In this document: one piece after another, positions 1 to 7,135 of the stretch
Numbering within the stretch: position 1 is the stretch's first letter
Layout: every line of letters starts with the position of its first letter
DNA from: an uncultured Bacteroidaceae bacterium
GTDB lineage: Bacteria; Bacteroidota; Bacteroidia; Bacteroidales; Bacteroidaceae
Assembly (NCBI GenBank): GCA_934394435.1
Contig: CAKRRN010000021.1
Location: 1 to 41,301 of the forward strand
Direction of reading: 5' to 3'
Length of the DNA: 41,301 nucleotides
Notes under the pieces: model-generated
Seen by the model: the letters and a program-made list of their open reading frames with translations, nothing else
What the model was told of the DNA's origin: nothing
Databases searched by the model: none
Made by a program: the position numbers and the translations under genes

Positions 1-778
1 GCCATCAACGAGTGAGTTGAAACTGCGCAGCATGACACGTGTGCAGCATTACATTGCGGTCATCAGGCGTTACAGGAAAGACCTGTTGGAAGTGTCCGAC
101 ATCATTGTCGCAGACGCATTTTTCTCTATCCGTCCGTTTGTGGATGGAATCAAGGAGCATGGATTCCATATAGTCAGCCATTTCAGAGACACGGCCGGCC
201 TACACTATGTGTACACGGGAGCGCGTTCCAAGAAACCTAGACGTCCGAAAACACTTGACGGAAAAATCAATTGTAAGAAACTTGACCTCACACGAATGGC
301 GGAGATGCACATAGGGTGACTTGAAGGCACAGCCTACACACTCATTGCATATATCAAAGGCACTGAAGCAGAAAGTGCGCCTTGTCATTTGGATTATGCC
401 TAATGGTAGACACAAACTTTTCTTCTCCACAAAGACATCCATGTCAGGTGAGGATGTATTGCGCACATACCGCTAAAGATTCCAAATTGAGTTTTGTTTC
501 CGCGATGCAAAGCAGTTCTCACTGGTCTTACACATTGTCAGGAAAGACACAAGAACCAGCTGGACTTTTCCTGCAACGCATCATTCGCATCACAGAATGT
601 TGCAAAGGTGATGATGAAGGAAAACGGAGTTCCGTATTCCATGGCTCCTTTCAAGGAACTCATGGCAAGCACATACATCGCAAAATTAATTTTCGACAAG
701 TGCCAGAACACGCCGAACCGAAAGTTAATTAGTCACACTATCAAAGAACTCTTTGGCAGGCAGCGTAAAGCCGCTTAG
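1..778 (+). pseudogene. Decayed IS4-type transposase (truncated by window start)
   Basis: The remains of a DDE transposase run through two frames. Frame 2 at the start reads a piece with VADAFFS, the context expected around the second catalytic Asp. It stops at a TGA (317-319) that interrupts otherwise continuous homology-like sequence. Reading then shifts to frame 3 around 345-357, where the IS4-family Y-(2)-R-(3)-E-(6)-K signature can be read at 468-512, broken by an in-frame TAA at 474-476. It returns to frame 2 near 517 and ends at the stop 776-778 with a typical basic tail. At least two stops and two frameshifts make this a non-functional relic. The 5' part lies outside the window. The family is inferred from the YREK spacing; the exact IS name is not recognised. 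Confidence 0.8.
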
Positions 779-989
779 CCTTTATCCCAAATTTTATCGA
801 ACTGTTGTTTAAACATAGTACAAAGGTATTCCCATGGTTTTGCCAGAAAACTCCATGTGCCGCCATGTCGAGTATGGCGAGGACAATACATACAAAAACT
901 AACGGCATAGCCTCCCTACACAGTTTTCTTGTTGTTAAGCTGTTTCAGGAAAATTTCTTCTGCCTTTTCCCAAAATATGTCCATGTCTT

Positions 990-2276
990 TCATCTCGTTT
1001 CGATATATGAGCAATACTTTGCAAGCAAATTCTCTACTGGCAAATCACCTTTTCTGAAGCGTTCCGCATCCAAGGGCAGCACTCTCTCACGCACAGGCGT
1101 CTTGCCTTTGTACATTGCTGTCAAGTAGTTAACTCCGTTATCCTCCTCAATAGTAATGTTGGAAAAGAATTCGGTCATGTCTTCAGGATTGTATATGATG
1201 GAATAACTTGGACGCTTGGCTCCAGGAATGTCCTCACGCAGTATGTCTTTCGCCACAAGGTCCTGTATATCGCGAATGGCTGTATCCTTGGAGCATCTGC
1301 CAAGCGAAGCCCATGTCTTTGACGTAATCTTTGCCTCATAACCATCAAGGAAAAGATTAAGTATGTCTGTTTGACGCTGACTTAGTGACACGGCCGAAAC
1401 TTTCTGCCAGAAAATACTCTTGTTGAGTATTGTGCTGACCACATTTTCCGCTTCGTCAAGAGCAATTGCCAAAGTGCTGGCATACCATGAAATCCATTCT
1501 GTTATATCTCCGTCGCCATGCTGTGTCTTTCCCAAGATGTCATAGTAATGATTTTTGTCTTTGTTTACCTGCGAGGAGATGTTATAGAAGCGGAACTCAC
1601 TCTTGTCGGCACGAGCCAACAACATATCCGAAAGGATGCGTGCAAGCCGTCCGTTGCCGTCCTCGAATGGGTGGATGCTCACGAACCAAAGGTGGGCTAT
1701 GGCAGAGCGAATGACAGAACTTACATTTTCATCCCTGTTAAACCAGTCAAGGAACCTTGCCATCTCTCCTTCTACACGCTCTGGCGCAGGAGCAATGTAG
1801 TGCACTTTCTCTCTGCCAAACATACCAGAAACAATATGTTCTTCATTCGTACGGTATTTTCCCACCTCAATTTGTGAACCCTCACTAAAGCCTGTCGGGA
1901 AAAATGCGGCTTGCCAAGCACATAATTTATCTTTAGTCAGCGGTTGGTCATAATGACTTACTGCATCAAGCATTACTGCCACAACAGAATCTACATAATG
2001 CGACGGTGCTGTTTGTTTGACATTCTCTATCCCAAGCTTTCGGGCAATAGACGACTGCACCTCATCTGCATTCAGGCGGATGCCCTCTATCTCTGAAGAA
2101 TGCACAACGTCATACGTCAGGTTTTCTGCCATAGCTTTCAGTTTACTGTCAAAGCCGAGTGAGGCAAGTCTGCCATACAGCAAGCCTTGCTTACGGTTAA
2201 CCTTTTCAAGAATTACCGTAAGCGCTGATGCATCCCATTTGAATGCCGTCCAATTGTTTCTTTCGTGTATGTACAT
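990..2276 (-). CDS. Fic family protein (DUF4172-Fic-winged helix type)
   Basis: 428 aa. The start at 2276 is chosen because MYIHERNNW is the typical beginning of the DUF4172 N-terminal domain; a longer open frame to 2411 only adds untypical sequence that overlaps the operator-like repeats. The Fic active-site motif HPFEDGNGR lies at residues 202-210. An inhibitory-type (S/T)xxxE(G/N) motif, SSEIEG, lies at residues 60-65 ahead of the Fic core, as in class II (self-inhibited) Fic enzymes. The last ~130 residues look like a winged-helix DNA-binding segment. Fic enzymes transfer AMP, or sometimes other nucleotide moieties, to protein hydroxyls; the target here is unknown. The C-terminal helix-turn-helix and the palindromic array upstream suggest autoregulation (inference). 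The gene stands alone between two transposase relics, which fits acquisition as accessory DNA. Confidence 0.9.
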   Translation of the reverse strand: MYIHERNNWTAFKWDASALTVILEKVNRKQGLLYGRLASLGFDSKLKAMAENLTYDVVHSSEIEGIRLNADEVQSSIARKLGIENVKQTAPSHYVDSVVAVMLDAVSHYDQPLTKDKLCAWQAAFFPTGFSEGSQIEVGKYRTNEEHIVSGMFGREKVHYIAPAPERVEGEMARFLDWFNRDENVSSVIRSAIAHLWFVSIHPFEDGNGRLARILSDMLLARADKSEFRFYNISSQVNKDKNHYYDILGKTQHGDGDITEWISWYASTLAIALDEAENVVSTILNKSIFWQKVSAVSLSQRQTDILNLFLDGYEAKITSKTWASLGRCSKDTAIRDIQDLVAKDILREDIPGAKRPSYSIIYNPEDMTEFFSNITIEEDNGVNYLTAMYKGKTPVRERVLPLDAERFRKGDLPVENLLAKYCSYIETR

Positions 2277-2290
2277 ATAATAAAACATTC

Positions 2291-2355
2291 GTGCGACATA
2301 GAAACCTTTATAACGTCGCAATATTTGCGACGAAATTAATGTTTTTTTGTCGCAC
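2291..2355. promoter_or_regulatory. Symmetric array of four GTCGCA/TGCGAC half-sites upstream of fic
   Basis: Half-sites lie at 2292-2297 (tgcgac), 2315-2320 (gtcgca), 2326-2331 (tgcgac) and 2349-2354 (gtcgca). The central pair forms gtcgcaatatttgcgac (2315-2331). Each outer half-site is exactly 17 nt from the inner one, so the array is symmetric about 2323. It lies between the likely promoters and the fic start codon, where a bound repressor would block transcription. Function as an operator is inferred. Confidence 0.55.
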
Positions 2356-2358
2356 AAC

Positions 2359-2398
2359 CAAATATATATATGCAAAATGTTCTTATGGTACAAAGTTA
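2359..2398 (-). promoter_or_regulatory. Candidate fic promoters (two -7 boxes)
   Basis: Read on the minus strand, TAACTTTG (2398-2391) and TATATTTG (2366-2359) both match the Bacteroidetes -7 consensus TAnnTTTG. The proximal box would place the start of transcription near 2352, inside the first GTCGCA half-site. No convincing TTTG at -33 is present for either, so the choice between them is open. Confidence 0.4.
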
Positions 2399-2570
2399 GT
2401 GTTAAACCCAAGGAAACTATCTCTATTCTATTGGTTTTATAGGGGCACTAACATTAGGCATAGATGTTAGTTAGCCTAAACAGGAAGGACCTGACATTCA
2501 TGACACCATGCAGTTGTGCTCTAAAAAGTCTTACCTTAGAATGGAAAGATTCCACAAAGAATCCATTAGG

Positions 2571-2789
2571 TTACAAGTCGGAGAGTCCAATTGGCTGGAT
2601 GTCCTTCTCGTCAAGATACAGATGGAGCAGAAGCTCCTGGTTGTACTTCTTCTCTTTGACATTCATAAGGTCAAAGTACTCTGCAAACTCTGATGGCAAT
2701 ATATAGCTTAAAAGCTTTACTAATGGTTCTTGCTGTATAATCTTCTTTTGGTTTGTAAGGGAAGAGATAAGCTCTTCTCTACATTTCAC
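2571..2789 (-). pseudogene. ISAon1-type transposase N-terminal fragment
   Basis: A 72-codon open frame whose product (KLLSYILPSEFAEYFDLMN followed by YNQELLLHLYLDEKD) resembles the short N-terminal ORF of ISAon1-type transposases common in Bacteroidales. A TAA at 2571-2573 interrupts the frame, and further readable sequence continues beyond it towards 2460 without the basic downstream region expected. No catalytic ORF follows. It is best read as a truncated relic. Confidence 0.55.
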
Positions 2790-3152
2790 ACATTATTGAC
2801 ACATATTTTTACTGGTGCGCCCCATAAAAGATCCTATTACCTTTTTTTTGCTTTCTCTGGATTCAATAAATTCTTTCTATTGATAGTAAAATCTCCTTAT
2901 CCTCGAAAGTTGCGCATTTGAGGGATAATACTAATTCAAGCAAAAGTAGTGTTCCAAAGGCAATGAAATGTGTTAGTGTTCTTATTCACGGCAAAAATAC
3001 AACAAAAAACATCATTCTTGTCATCGTGCAGCATGATGTTTTCTGTTATATTTTGTTACCTATTTAATTTTCATACCAATCCCATGCATAAAGAAATCGC
3101 GGATGTCGGCCAGACTGGGAAAATTTTCTGTTGCAAAAGGCTGAACGGCAGT
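2790..3152. other. Intergenic region, no gene seen
   Basis: 363 nt of AT-rich sequence with no open frame resembling a known protein, no RNA gene recognised and no strong hairpin. It separates the ISAon1-like relic from the 3' end of the AraC-type gene. Confidence 0.5.
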
Positions 3153-3980
3153 TTATATTGCCACCGATGAAGGGGTGAAGCCAAACTGGCGTTTGAAGGC
3201 AGTCGAGAAATGGCTTAGATTCTTGAAGCCTACTTTCATGTACACGTCCAGCGGTTTCTCACCCTCGTCCTCAATAAGCCGCTTCGCCTCTTCCAGGCGG
3301 CGCTTCACTATCCAGCGGCCGGGCGAGATGTGGAAGATGTCCTCGAATTCCTTTTTGAATGCAGACAGGCTGCGCCCCGTATAGTGGGCGAAATCTTTCA
3401 AGTCCATGTCGTTGGCATAGTTGTCGTTCATATATTGTTGCAAATCTATTTTCCAAGGGTCGGTCATGTCGAAAAGCACCGACTTCAACTCTGGCATGAT
3501 CTCGATGAGTGTGAATATCACTTCCTTTATCTTGGTTTCCATCAATAGTTCGGATGGATAGCTTTGCGTGTCAAAGTAAACTTTAAGCGACTTGAACATT
3601 CCCGTAATCAGAGGATTGTCGGGCAGCATGACGTATGGCGACCTACTGCTGTATGGCTTGCAGTCGTTTTTTCTCAAAGCCATTTCTCGCATGGCTTTCT
3701 TCAACATGGGTGCCTTGAGCTGCAGGAACAGTCCCTTGAATGGCGTGCCGTCTTTTGAGGGGTATTCGATTTTGTGAGCCTTGAAGTTCTTGCGGATGAG
3801 ATAGGCTTGCCCGCGTTGCAACTTTCTGCGACGGTCGTGGTAAAGCACGTCGAGCTCGCCACTGATGACATACACCAGCATGTGCTCGGATATGACCGAC
3901 TCAAATTCCTGCTTGCTGCTCACCGTGCAGCAATAGAAAGTCTCCATATAATTGTATAGTTGTACTCCTGCTTGTAACAT
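3153..3980 (-). CDS. AraC family transcriptional regulator
   Basis: 275 aa. The start at 3980 (MLQAGVQLYNYMETF) is preferred over an open-frame extension to 4070 because the extension would run through the -7 box and into the operator. Residues ~1-150 form a cupin-like effector domain (HMLVYVISGELDVLYHD). The last ~100 residues hold the two AraC-type helix-turn-helix motifs, with the second-motif signature VGFKNLSHFSTAFKRQFGFTP. Transcribed away from the alcohol dehydrogenase and O-acetyltransferase genes, it probably controls both units through the 298-bp shared region, where a 14-nt operator-like sequence occurs in mirror orientation before each promoter. The inducer is unknown; given the targets, an aldehyde or sugar-derived signal is possible. 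Confidence 0.9.
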   Translation of the reverse strand: MLQAGVQLYNYMETFYCCTVSSKQEFESVISEHMLVYVISGELDVLYHDRRRKLQRGQAYLIRKNFKAHKIEYPSKDGTPFKGLFLQLKAPMLKKAMREMALRKNDCKPYSSRSPYVMLPDNPLITGMFKSLKVYFDTQSYPSELLMETKIKEVIFTLIEIMPELKSVLFDMTDPWKIDLQQYMNDNYANDMDLKDFAHYTGRSLSAFKKEFEDIFHISPGRWIVKRRLEEAKRLIEDEGEKPLDVYMKVGFKNLSHFSTAFKRQFGFTPSSVAI

Positions 3981-4025
3981 ATTATCCTGTTTTTTATTCT
4001 GTTGCCATTTTTCGTTGTTCTGCTG

Positions 4026-4033
4026 CAAAATTA
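4026..4033 (-). promoter_or_regulatory. -7 box of the araC-type gene
   Basis: TAATTTTG on the minus strand matches TAnnTTTG. No TTTG is found at -33. The operator-like element at 4056-4069 starts 22 nt upstream, where a bound regulator could replace it. Confidence 0.5.
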
Positions 4034-4055
4034 CAACATATAACTTAAACTCACT

Positions 4056-4170
4056 TTGCTGAAAAGTCACTTTTAACTTTGCTTAAAGGCTAGTCTGACC
4101 TTTTTGAAAAGTTATCAGGCGAATCACTTTTGAAAAACTTTTCAGAAAAGTGAATTTGACTTTTCAGCAA
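4056..4170. promoter_or_regulatory. Mirror-image operator pair between the AraC and ADH genes
   Basis: ttgctgaaaagtca (4056-4069) is repeated as its exact reverse complement at 4157-4170, and the similarity extends outward with one indel (taaact...). Between them lie further related elements, including an imperfect palindrome with tcactttt/aaaagtga ends at 4124-4153 and ttgaaaagt near 4105. The arms lie 22 and 23 nt from the -7 boxes of the two divergent genes. Likely binding sites for the adjacent AraC-type protein (inference). Confidence 0.6.
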
Positions 4171-4193
4171 ACTGAAGTTTAAAGAAAGCTCCC

Positions 4194-4201
4194 TAATTTT
4201 G
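4194..4201 (+). promoter_or_regulatory. -7 box of the alcohol dehydrogenase operon
   Basis: TAATTTTG matches TAnnTTTG and gives a predicted start near 4208 and a ~70-nt leader. There is no TTTG at -33, which fits activator dependence; the operator arm ends 23 nt upstream. Confidence 0.55.
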
Positions 4202-4278
4202 CACCGACAAAAGGAAACAACGTGTGTCGCAATCGAAACGACAAAACAACAAGGTATAATTTAAAAAACGATAACACT

Positions 4279-5442
4279 ATGTACAATTTTCAATTCTTCA
4301 TGCCTACCAAGGTATTGTTTGGAGCAGGGCAGCTCCAGAACCTTCATCTCGAACAGATGCCAGGTCGCAAGGCTCTTGTTGTGACAAGCAACGGTCAGAG
4401 TACCAAAAAGTTCGGTTATCTTGCTGCTACAGAGAAAGAACTCGACCTCGCAGGAGTGGAGCACGCCCTCTTCGATGAGATTCGTCCAAATCCTACCCGA
4501 AAGAATGTGATGGACGGTGCTGAAAAGGCTAAAGCAGAGAACTGTGACTTTGTCGTAGCGCTGGGTGGCGGTTCGGTGATGGATGCAGCTAAGTGCATCG
4601 CCTTGATGATGGTCAACGAGGGCGACCTTTGGGACTATGCCTTCTCTGCCAAGGGTGGGCACAAGCCTTTCCAAAATCCGTCGAAGCCTCTCATCGCCAT
4701 CACTACCAATGCTGGAACAGGATCGGAGGTGGATATGTTCTCCGTGATCAGCAACGACGAGTTGGAGGAGAAGACTGGCGTGTTCGACATCTCCATGTTC
4801 CCAACAATCTCTGTGGTAGATAGCAACCTGATGATGAGCGTACCTTCTAAGTTCACGGCTTACCAAGGCATGGATGCTTTCTTCCATGCAGCCGAAAGCG
4901 TCATCAACAAGAACGAGCATCCGATGGGAGAGATGTTTGCGCTGAAGGCTATCGAGTTGATAGCTCACAACCTGCCTAAAGCCTATAAGGACGGCAACGA
5001 CAAGGAGGCACGTTCCAATATGGCGCTAGCCAACTCGCTCGCTGGTTACTATATGCTCTGCACGTCTCAGCACACGATGGAGCATGTGATGGGTTCTTAT
5101 CACAGCAATCTTGCTCATGGTGCCGGACTGATTATGATTTGCCATGAATACTTCGACTTCTTCGCCGAGCGTAAGGCGGCAGAGGAACCGATGAAGAAGA
5201 TGGCACGTGCCATGGGAGTGGAGAATCCGCAAAGCGGAAAGGATTTTATCAACGCCCTCGACCAACTGCTCACCAGCATCGATTGCGACGACTTGAAGAT
5301 GAGTGATGAAGGAATTACACGAGAGGAAATCAAGAAATGGCCAGCTCGCATCCACGAGGTCTTGGGCGGCGACATTACAGCCGACCCATTGCCATTGAGC
5401 GATGAGGACTATCTGGGCATATATGAGCGTTCGTTCAAGTAA
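4279..5442 (+). CDS. Iron-containing alcohol dehydrogenase
   Basis: 387 aa, the normal length for group III (iron-activated) alcohol dehydrogenases. The start at 4279 (MYNFQFFMPTKVLFGAG) matches the family beginning; the open frame from 4222 adds leader sequence. The NAD(P)-binding motif GGGSVMDAAK is at residues 96-105. Likely metal ligands, by comparison with FucO, are D199 and H203 in GMDAFFHA, H265 (or H269) in QHTMEHVMG and H280 in AHGAG. It reduces an aldehyde to an alcohol, or the reverse, in the cytoplasm; the specific substrate cannot be told from sequence. It is the first gene of a two-gene unit with the O-acetyltransferase 21 nt downstream, and its promoter looks AraC-controlled. 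Confidence 0.92.
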   Translation: MYNFQFFMPTKVLFGAGQLQNLHLEQMPGRKALVVTSNGQSTKKFGYLAATEKELDLAGVEHALFDEIRPNPTRKNVMDGAEKAKAENCDFVVALGGGSVMDAAKCIALMMVNEGDLWDYAFSAKGGHKPFQNPSKPLIAITTNAGTGSEVDMFSVISNDELEEKTGVFDISMFPTISVVDSNLMMSVPSKFTAYQGMDAFFHAAESVINKNEHPMGEMFALKAIELIAHNLPKAYKDGNDKEARSNMALANSLAGYYMLCTSQHTMEHVMGSYHSNLAHGAGLIMICHEYFDFFAERKAAEEPMKKMARAMGVENPQSGKDFINALDQLLTSIDCDDLKMSDEGITREEIKKWPARIHEVLGGDITADPLPLSDEDYLGIYERSFK

Positions 5443-5463
5443 AATCAAAACTGATTGATAACT

Positions 5464-6024
5464 ATGACAGAATTAGAGAAAATGCGCAATGGCGACTATT
5501 ATTTCATGGAAGATGCGGAGATCGTCGCCATCCATAAGCGTGCTTCAACTATTTGCCAGCAGTTCAACGCTCTTCCTGTGACAGAAGATGAGAAGCGAGA
5601 CCAACTTTTGCGCCAGCTTTTTGGCTCAGCGGGAAAGAACCTCAGCATCAAGCCTGGATTCAACTGTGACTTGGGCTGCAACATCCATGTGGGGGATGAC
5701 TTCCTGACCAACTATAATGTTACCATACTCGACATGGCACCGGTAACTATCGGCAACAACACCTGGCTCGGTCCCAATGTGGGACTGTATGCCGTTGCAC
5801 ATCCGATGGACGCGGCAGGGCGCAAAGAGAGGCTGGGCATAGCAAAACCGATTACCATAGGTGATAATGTTTGGATTGGCGGAAGTGCCGTCGTGCTGAT
5901 GGGAGTGACCATAGGTGATAATGTGGTCATCGGAGCAGGTTCGGTTGTCACACACGACATACCAGCCAACTCAGTAGCCGTAGGCAATCCTGCACGTGTT
6001 ATCAGGAAACTTGATAATCCTTGA
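5464..6024 (+). CDS. Sugar O-acetyltransferase (maltose/galactoside acetyltransferase type)
   Basis: 186 aa. The ATG at 5464 (MTELEKMRNGDYYF) is preferred over a TTG three codons earlier. It has the N-terminal maltose-acetyltransferase helix region (residues ~1-55), then left-handed beta-helix hexapeptide repeats (GDNVWIGGSAVVLMGVTIG, GDNVVIGAGSVV) and a typical end (NPARVIRKL). The likely catalytic His is in YAVAHPMD. It transfers acetyl from acetyl-CoA to a sugar hydroxyl. Cotranscription with the alcohol dehydrogenase suggests a shared detoxification or sugar-response role (inference). Confidence 0.9.
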   Translation: MTELEKMRNGDYYFMEDAEIVAIHKRASTICQQFNALPVTEDEKRDQLLRQLFGSAGKNLSIKPGFNCDLGCNIHVGDDFLTNYNVTILDMAPVTIGNNTWLGPNVGLYAVAHPMDAAGRKERLGIAKPITIGDNVWIGGSAVVLMGVTIGDNVVIGAGSVVTHDIPANSVAVGNPARVIRKLDNP

Positions 6025-6050
6025 AGAAACGAATGATATTGAAAACAGGG

Positions 6051-6090
6051 AATCCATTGACTGTCTTATGAAAGAGACGGCCAATGGATT
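6051..6090 (+). terminator. Likely terminator hairpin after the O-acetyltransferase gene
   Basis: A 16-bp stem (6051-6066 with 6075-6090) with one A-C mismatch and one G-U pair, an 8-nt loop, and a weak T-rich tail (gtttctt). It lies 26 nt after the stop codon. Confidence 0.55.
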
Positions 6091-6763
6091 GTTTCTTACA
6101 TCATTGTTACTACAACCTGCCGTTGTCGTTCCATTCGCTGTACATAAATCCTTCCTTAGTATTGTCAATGAGTCTTTGCAGATGGCTGCGAAACAACTTT
6201 GGTTGTTTCTTCTTTATGTATGCTCGGCATGAGTATTTTTTAACGGGTGTAAGTCCCGAGTAAGGGCTCAGCAGATATTTATCTCTACGGATTTCCATGT
6301 CTTAATTCGTTTTTTTGTGTAAATACACATTATTAACGACTGCAAAGCTATTCCTTTGCTCATGCAAATTTCAAGGTAAGAAAATGATTCAATGGTCACA
6401 TCTTTAACATTTATAATCTTGATTTTTCTTCAAACAATACTTCCGATAGTTATCTGAAATTATTGTGCAACGGTATTTGTTATACCTTATCAATTGCAAG
6501 GTCAAGGCTTTGCTTGGCTATCAAAAGGTGGTATTTTGTTGTCAAATCTTTCAACAATGTATCTAAACCTTTTGAAGGCGCATAATTTTATATCGGTCGA
6601 AAACTTTTAGCGGATAGCAATATTTATGTTTATGAGCGAGGCACCGAATGGCTCAGACATAGCGACATGATGATGGAGGAGCGTACTTGTCATTTGAATA
6701 TGATCAGTACTTACCTCACTGTCGATATACTCTTTTATATGGAAGCCTTGTGGCACGAAGAGA
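6091..6763. other. Gene-free region with a possible coding relic
   Basis: No intact gene is recognised. In frame 1 from about 6586 to the TAA at 6775-6777, readable protein-like sequence (IYVYERGTEWLRHSDMMMEE, then HLNMISTYLTVDILFYMEAL) lacks a start codon and is preceded by a stop at 6583-6585. It may be the remains of a gene pointing at the RyR gene. No family assigned. Confidence 0.3.
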
Positions 6764-7063
6764 TTATTGATGCGTAATTTGAAATCCGAGTTTGATAATC
6801 AGTTTTAATGTTTCCTGCGAGGTCTTACGGTCATAGTCTTTTTCTTCCTCACTTAATTCTCCGTAGGGGACAAGACAAGGATGCTTCTTTTCTGCATCGT
6901 TACGCTTCTCTCCATAAGTCCACCCATCTTGTATGCGCCCTGCTGCCCATACTTCATGCACGTTTTTGGCAATCTCTTCTGCCAATACCTCCAACTCTTT
7001 GGGCATAGTAACACTTTGAGTATTGATGGGGTTGGGCGTATATGTGCCTTTGTTTTGCTTCAT
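6764..7063 (-). CDS. Stand-alone RyR-domain protein
   Basis: 99 aa that are nearly all one RyR domain. The diagnostic string runs from LEVLAEEIAKNVHEVWAAGR through DGWTYGEKRND, HPCLVPYGELSEEEKDYDR and TLKLIIKLGF. RyR repeats were named from animal ryanodine receptors. In bacteria they occur as small proteins or fused modules and have been proposed to be ligand-sensing parts of conflict or signalling systems; their biochemical role is not settled. The gene follows the EnvC-like gene by 72 nt on the same strand, so it may be the last gene of that run, but no promoter or terminator in the gap decides this. There is no signal peptide, so it is cytoplasmic. Confidence 0.88.
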   Translation of the reverse strand: MKQNKGTYTPNPINTQSVTMPKELEVLAEEIAKNVHEVWAAGRIQDGWTYGEKRNDAEKKHPCLVPYGELSEEEKDYDRKTSQETLKLIIKLGFQITHQ

Positions 7064-7135
7064 AGTGGTTTCTTCTTGATTGTATAGTAGTACTGTTTGT
7101 TTGCTTCTTTAATGGTGTTTCGGAATTTTATTCTG

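Noticed and set aside
2447..2471. Inverted repeat actaacat...atgttagt near the ISAon1-like relic, considered as an IS end
   Set aside because: Arms are 8 bp and only 9 nt apart; no matching copy at the other side of the relic was found.
4261..4968. Open frame of 235 codons antisense to the alcohol dehydrogenase
   Set aside because: Shadow of a well-supported gene; the antisense translation is His/Cys/Leu-rich without domains.
6110..6298. Open frame of 62 codons on the minus strand
   Set aside because: No recognisable family and no promoter; length is within chance expectation.
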